Below, in pieces: positions 5,974-8,130 of a stretch of DNA of 8,130 nt (position 1 is the stretch's first letter; each line of letters opens with the position of its first letter). Below the pieces are notes generated by a model, which was not told the DNA's origin, did not search any database, and saw only the letters and a list, made by a program, of their open reading frames with translations. The position numbers and the translations under genes are program-made. Source of the DNA: Pasteurellaceae bacterium (GTDB taxonomy: Bacteria; Pseudomonadota; Gammaproteobacteria; Enterobacterales; Pasteurellaceae); NCBI GenBank assembly GCA_900756155.1, contig CAAEJV010000014.1, positions 1-8,130 on the forward strand, given 5' to 3'.

Positions 5974-6882
5974 TTTGCTTTCTCCAACCGCTTGGATAAT
6001 ATCGTTAAAGGCATCTTGCCATAGGTCTTTAATCAGGCTTTTTCCCTGTTTTTCATACTGTCTTTGATACTGGATTAAATCGCATAATTTGCGTGGAATA
6101 CGGTATTTATCTAAATAACGTTGTTTTAGCCGAGCCTCAAAACGCACACATTGCTTGGAAAATTCAATTAAATTTGGATTGCTTAACACGTTTAGCACAT
6201 TAAGAAGATTTTGTTTATTTGGCGTACGTTTTAATTCGGATTGGATTTCGGACAAACGTTTTTGCAACTCTGCCCCTTTTAAATAGACTTTAAGGACTCT
6301 ATGCTCTGAACCACTGTTCCATTCTGCTGTTGTCTCATATTCTCGGTTATATCGCGTTTTCTTGGTTTGCCCTGCTCTCACATTTTGCAAAAAGCTAATC
6401 ACCTGCTTTTGCATCATTTCAGACGGAATATGAGCTGAATAGGTGACATCAATCCAATCTATCATCGTATTTTCAGTGTCAGTCATTTCGTAGAGTTCTG
6501 GCAAGGCTTCACAAAAGGTTTTCAGCATCACAAAACAACAAACATCAAGATTGGTTGAACCAAAGACATTATGCCCTTGAAGTAATTTTGCGGGACTGGC
6601 TTTCAGCTCAATATAAGGCGGGGTTTTCATTCTATCGCTGCCGTTGAAGACTTTCATTGCTAACGAACCAAAATGACTAGGAATGGCTTCATAAGGGTGG
6701 GACAGTTCGGCAACATCAAGATCACCGTCAATCTCAAAGGTGACATTGCCTGCCCGTAGTTTAAGACCTGTTCTCTTGGCTATCTCTATCAGGGTTTCTT
6801 TCAAAAAAGAGGTTTCCCCGTCTTTGCAAACGAGGATATGCTCTGTTTTGAATGGAATTGATAGCTTCAAGAAGTCGATCAC
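5614..6882 (-). CDS. Filamentous phage replication initiation protein (gpII-like)
   Basis: A 422-residue rolling-circle initiator, which nicks the viral strand of the double-stranded circle and rejoins the displaced strand. It belongs to the gpII family (Phage_CRI-type N-terminal part, Phage_X-type C-terminal part). Family-like motifs are ASPAKLLQGHNVFGS at 95-109, WIDVTYSAHIP at 143-153 and VLKVYLKGAELQ at 196-207. Y200 in the last motif is a candidate for the nicking tyrosine. The length is near M13 gpII (410). The start is GTG at 6882, five bases after AGAGG. A divergent regulator gene lies 141 bases away, and a candidate promoter sits at 6921-6949. It probably heads the whole leftward operon. 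Confidence 0.9.
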   Translation of the reverse strand: MIDFLKLSIPFKTEHILVCKDGETSFLKETLIEIAKRTGLKLRAGNVTFEIDGDLDVAELSHPYEAIPSHFGSLAMKVFNGSDRMKTPPYIELKASPAKLLQGHNVFGSTNLDVCCFVMLKTFCEALPELYEMTDTENTMIDWIDVTYSAHIPSEMMQKQVISFLQNVRAGQTKKTRYNREYETTAEWNSGSEHRVLKVYLKGAELQKRLSEIQSELKRTPNKQNLLNVLNVLSNPNLIEFSKQCVRFEARLKQRYLDKYRIPRKLCDLIQYQRQYEKQGKSLIKDLWQDAFNDIIQAVGESKMNVYNRDNIQKLLKKQYYTVTPKGNISYAKADRLFGFYKNLLTYGYLETQSEMDRKTFWRHEKDLLAVGLTKAQLQNLKAHERHNIIPLMKLVEIDFSCQRPDWYVEPTLDFVQMQLAA

Positions 6883-6892
6883 TTATGCCTCT

Positions 6893-6963
6893 ATACCGCA
6901 TGTGTACATACATCAAATAAAATATACAACTTTTACATACCGCATACAAGCATATTTACATAC
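6893..6963. promoter_or_regulatory. Operator-like repeats in the divergent control region
   Basis: TACATAC occurs three times on the plus strand, at 6905-6911, 6934-6940 and 6957-6963; the last two extend to TTTACATAC. A second 9-base word, ATACCGCAT, occurs at 6893-6901 and 6937-6945, 44 bases (about four helical turns) apart. The repeats overlap both candidate promoters of the divergent genes. Ribbon-helix-helix repressors usually bind such short direct repeats, and the neighbouring gene at 7024 looks like one. The binding itself is inferred. Confidence 0.5.
6921..6949 (-). promoter_or_regulatory. Candidate promoter of the replication gene
   Basis: On the minus strand TTGTAT (6949 to 6944) and TATATT (6926 to 6921) are separated by 17 bases, matching sigma70 -35 and -10 boxes at 4 and 5 of 6 positions. 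The -10 box ends 38 bases before the GTG start of the replication gene. A TACATAC repeat lies between the two boxes, so a repressor bound there would block it. AT-rich DNA produces chance matches. Confidence 0.45.
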
Positions 6964-6985
6964 TTTGAGACAAAAAAAGTATAAT
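6955..6985 (+). promoter_or_regulatory. Candidate promoter of the regulator gene
   Basis: A perfect TATAAT lies at 6980-6985, 38 bases before the ATG at 7024. TTTACA at 6955-6960 is a possible -35 box (5 of 6) but the spacer is 19 bases; TACATA at 6957 would give 17. One TACATAC repeat overlaps these -35 candidates, which suggests autoregulation. Confidence 0.45.
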
Positions 6986-7023
6986 AGGACATCAATTACA
7001 AACCAGATTTTGAGATAGAAATA

Positions 7024-7230
7024 ATGAGAAAAGATACATCTGTTCGAGTTAATGAAATGAGAAGGAATAAGTTAGAAATGTTAGCTATTGAAATCAGTCA
7101 TAAGAGCGGAAAACTAACTAAAATGAGTGATATAGTTAATCATCTATTGGATAACTACCTTCAAGAAGCAAAACAGGATTTACTTCATAATGCTGAAAAT
7201 TCAGGTAAGGATAAAACCAAAAGTACATAA
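7024..7230 (+). CDS. Small ribbon-helix-helix-like regulator, probable phage repressor
   Basis: A 68-residue protein whose first 47 residues fit the ribbon-helix-helix (Arc/MetJ/CopG) pattern: a short strand DTSVRVN (4-10), a helix of about 11-26, a turn, and a second helix from MSDIVNHLLDNYLQEA (34-49). The tail is polar and lysine-rich. Such proteins bind DNA as dimers through the strand. It is divergent from the replication gene, like RstR opposite RstA in CTXphi, though RstR is a different fold. I infer that it represses the replication promoter and its own. The ribosome binding site is weak (GAGATAG upstream of the ATG). The fold is a pattern call without a search; a nicking accessory or plasmid-type copy control protein is the main alternative. 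Confidence 0.65.
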   Translation: MRKDTSVRVNEMRRNKLEMLAIEISHKSGKLTKMSDIVNHLLDNYLQEAKQDLLHNAENSGKDKTKST

Positions 7231-7306
7231 TTATTAAAAATAAAGAAATAATTATTCACTCAAGACTGTAGCAATCATTTAAAGATTGATTAATTAATAA
7301 ACGGAT

Positions 7307-7397
7307 TTGTGTCATTTTGACACAAGAGTGGACTATTAAAGAGAGTCCACTTGGATGAAAGCCTAAATGGACTATGCAAAATTTTGCATTTTTGCAT
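7307..7397. repeat. Cluster of inverted and direct repeats
   Basis: Within about 90 bases there are several structures. TTGTGTCA (7307-7314) pairs with TGACACAA (7318-7325). AGTGGACT (7327-7334) pairs with AGTCCACT (7344-7351). TGCAAAATTTTGCA (7375-7388) is a perfect palindrome. TTTTGCAT is repeated in tandem (7382-7389, 7390-7397), and TGGACTAT occurs at 7329-7336 and 7368-7375. No U-tract follows the stems, so they are not ordinary terminators. They lie between the regulator and the two accessory genes and could be operators for the latter or single-strand origin hairpins. Confidence 0.6.
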
Positions 7398-7435
7398 AAA
7401 TCTTTATTCACTACATGGTAAACGGGAGACATCTT

Positions 7436-7627
7436 ATGCCAAAATCAGATCACAAACATCATAACCAAAGCCAAGAACACGAACAAAATTACCAACTTAG
7501 AAAACACGGTCTAAGACAAACTAAAGAAAACAGGGATTTATTGGATAAAATAACACCCCCATATTCAAAGAATACTGATATGGACACATTAATTCAAAAA
7601 AACTTAAAAAAATTTGAAAAAGCCTAG
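7436..7627 (+). CDS. Small hydrophilic protein of unknown function
   Basis: A 63-residue, highly polar protein with a His/Gln/Glu-rich front (DHKHHNQSQEHEQNYQ, about 4-20) and a lysine-rich end. No membrane segment, signal peptide or known motif is visible, and I do not recognise it. The ATG at 7436 is preferred because GGGAG lies seven bases upstream; an ATG at 7415 in the same frame has no such site. The next gene follows after eight bases with its ribosome binding site overlapping this stop codon, so the two are probably one accessory unit read away from the core phage operon. Confidence 0.55.
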   Translation: MPKSDHKHHNQSQEHEQNYQLRKHGLRQTKENRDLLDKITPPYSKNTDMDTLIQKNLKKFEKA

Positions 7628-7635
7628 GTGGAAAA

Positions 7636-7875
7636 ATGAAAAAATTACTAATGATCTCTTTTGTGACTTTGTTTGTAGCCGCTTGTCAACAACCATCTTT
7701 TGAAAGAAAAGTTTTCAAATCATCTCCAACAAAAAAATTAGACGACACAAAATTTTGTGTTTATGAAGGTAAAGAATACTCTAAAGGTAGTGTTATCAAA
7801 GCAGAAGGTGTAAACCTAAAATGCGGTACTTATAGCAGTGATGTATTTGATAAAACGTTATCTTGGGGAAAATAG
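7636..7875 (+). CDS. Small lipoprotein, possibly phage accessory (moron)
   Basis: A 79-residue lipoprotein precursor. The signal sequence has KK followed by LLMISFVTLFVAAC; the lipobox VAAC places the acylated cysteine at residue 17, and Q at +2 favours the outer membrane. The mature part has a pair of cysteines (C41, C63) flanking CVYEGKEYSKGSVIKAEG, a C-Y-x-G-YS-x-G pattern reminiscent of DUF1496-type small proteins; the pair could form a disulfide. AGGTGG is four bases before the ATG. Small phage lipoproteins often change the host surface or exclude related phages, but here that is only a suggestion from context. It could equally be a captured host gene. Confidence 0.75.
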   Translation: MKKLLMISFVTLFVAACQQPSFERKVFKSSPTKKLDDTKFCVYEGKEYSKGSVIKAEGVNLKCGTYSSDVFDKTLSWGK

Positions 7876-7886
7876 TTATTTGAACT

Positions 7887-8130
7887 TTAACGTCTAAAGA
7901 ATTTTGGTTTAGGTTGATAGCGATATTTTCTAATAAACTCTTCTAAATCAACAGGAACTGATGAATTTGTCAGTTCCTTTAAAAACTCCCCCAAGTGTTC
8001 CATTTTCTCAAATCTTGCTTGAGTCTGTTCAGCAGTTTCCAATCTGTCAAAAACAAAACGAATTTCAACCGTATCATAGCTAAATCTTATATTATGCTCA
8101 GTTTGTTTGAGAAGTTTCACTGCCTCATAA
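7887..8130 (-). CDS. Unknown protein, probably partial at the right edge
   Basis: A leftward reading frame convergent with the lipoprotein gene, with 11 bases between the stops. The frame encodes about 80 residues within the window and stays open to the right edge. A GTG at 8120 could start a 77-residue protein, but GAGG lies only two bases before it, too close to be a normal ribosome binding site, so I think the gene continues beyond the window. The visible part is charged, with a likely strand region (NIRFSYDTVEIRFVFDR), a helical segment (AEQTQARFEKMEHLGEFLKELT) and a basic end (RKYRYQPKPKFFRR). No family is recognised. It may be phage accessory or flanking host DNA. Confidence 0.5.
   Translation of the reverse strand, partial: YEAVKLLKQTEHNIRFSYDTVEIRFVFDRLETAEQTQARFEKMEHLGEFLKELTNSSVPVDLEEFIRKYRYQPKPKFFRR

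Noticed and set aside
5976..5996. CCAAGCGGT (minus strand) resembling the Actinobacillus-type uptake sequence ACAAGCGGT
   Set aside because: One base differs, only one such copy is evident, and it lies inside the replication gene, so it is not evidence of host type.
8086..8105. Stretch GCATAATATAAG (minus strand) resembling the centre of dif
   Set aside because: It lies inside a coding frame, the XerD side does not match, and the XerC arm is matched only in its inner half.

Overview
This window carries a nearly complete genome of a filamentous (Inoviridae-type, M13/Ff-like) phage, probably a prophage or its circular replicative form. The DNA is AT-rich. The closest recognisable relatives of its proteins are the filamentous phages of Neisseria and Pasteurellaceae, including a TspB-type attachment protein and a DUF2523-type minor coat protein. 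I favour a low-GC gammaproteobacterial host such as a Haemophilus or Actinobacillus relative. This is inference only: no rRNA, no tRNA, no recognisable host gene and no canonical Haemophilus uptake sequence (AAGTGCGGT or its complement) is present.

The core module reads leftward on the minus strand, in Ff functional order. From right to left it holds the rolling-circle replication protein (gpII-like, with a possible internal gpX-like start), the ssDNA-binding protein (gpV-like), an 88-residue membrane protein in the place of gpVII/gpIX, the major coat protein (gpVIII-like, with signal peptide), a terminator, the TspB-like receptor-binding protein (gpIII-like), gpVI-like, the Zot/gpI assembly ATPase, and the gpIV-like secretin. 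Genes are tightly packed or overlap by a few bases. Together they replicate the circle, coat its ssDNA, and extrude it through the inner-membrane ATPase and its own outer-membrane secretin.

The left 563 bases are an intergenic region. Next to the secretin gene lies a long hairpin that can terminate transcription in both directions, followed by two further hairpins. This recalls the packaging-signal and origin region of Ff phages. Further left there is a dif-like XerCD arm pair with a 12-nt rather than 6-nt centre, and a weaker dif-like sequence in the opposite orientation. The pairing resembles the folded attP of dif-integrating phages such as CTXphi.

Rightward genes begin at 7024. A small ribbon-helix-helix-like regulator is divergent from the replication gene. 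The shared promoter region holds three TACATAC repeats placed over both candidate promoters, which suggests an immunity or lysogeny switch. After a hairpin-dense gap come two accessory genes: a small hydrophilic protein of unknown role and a lipoprotein that may act at the cell surface. A leftward reading frame of unknown function, probably cut by the window edge, fills the right end.
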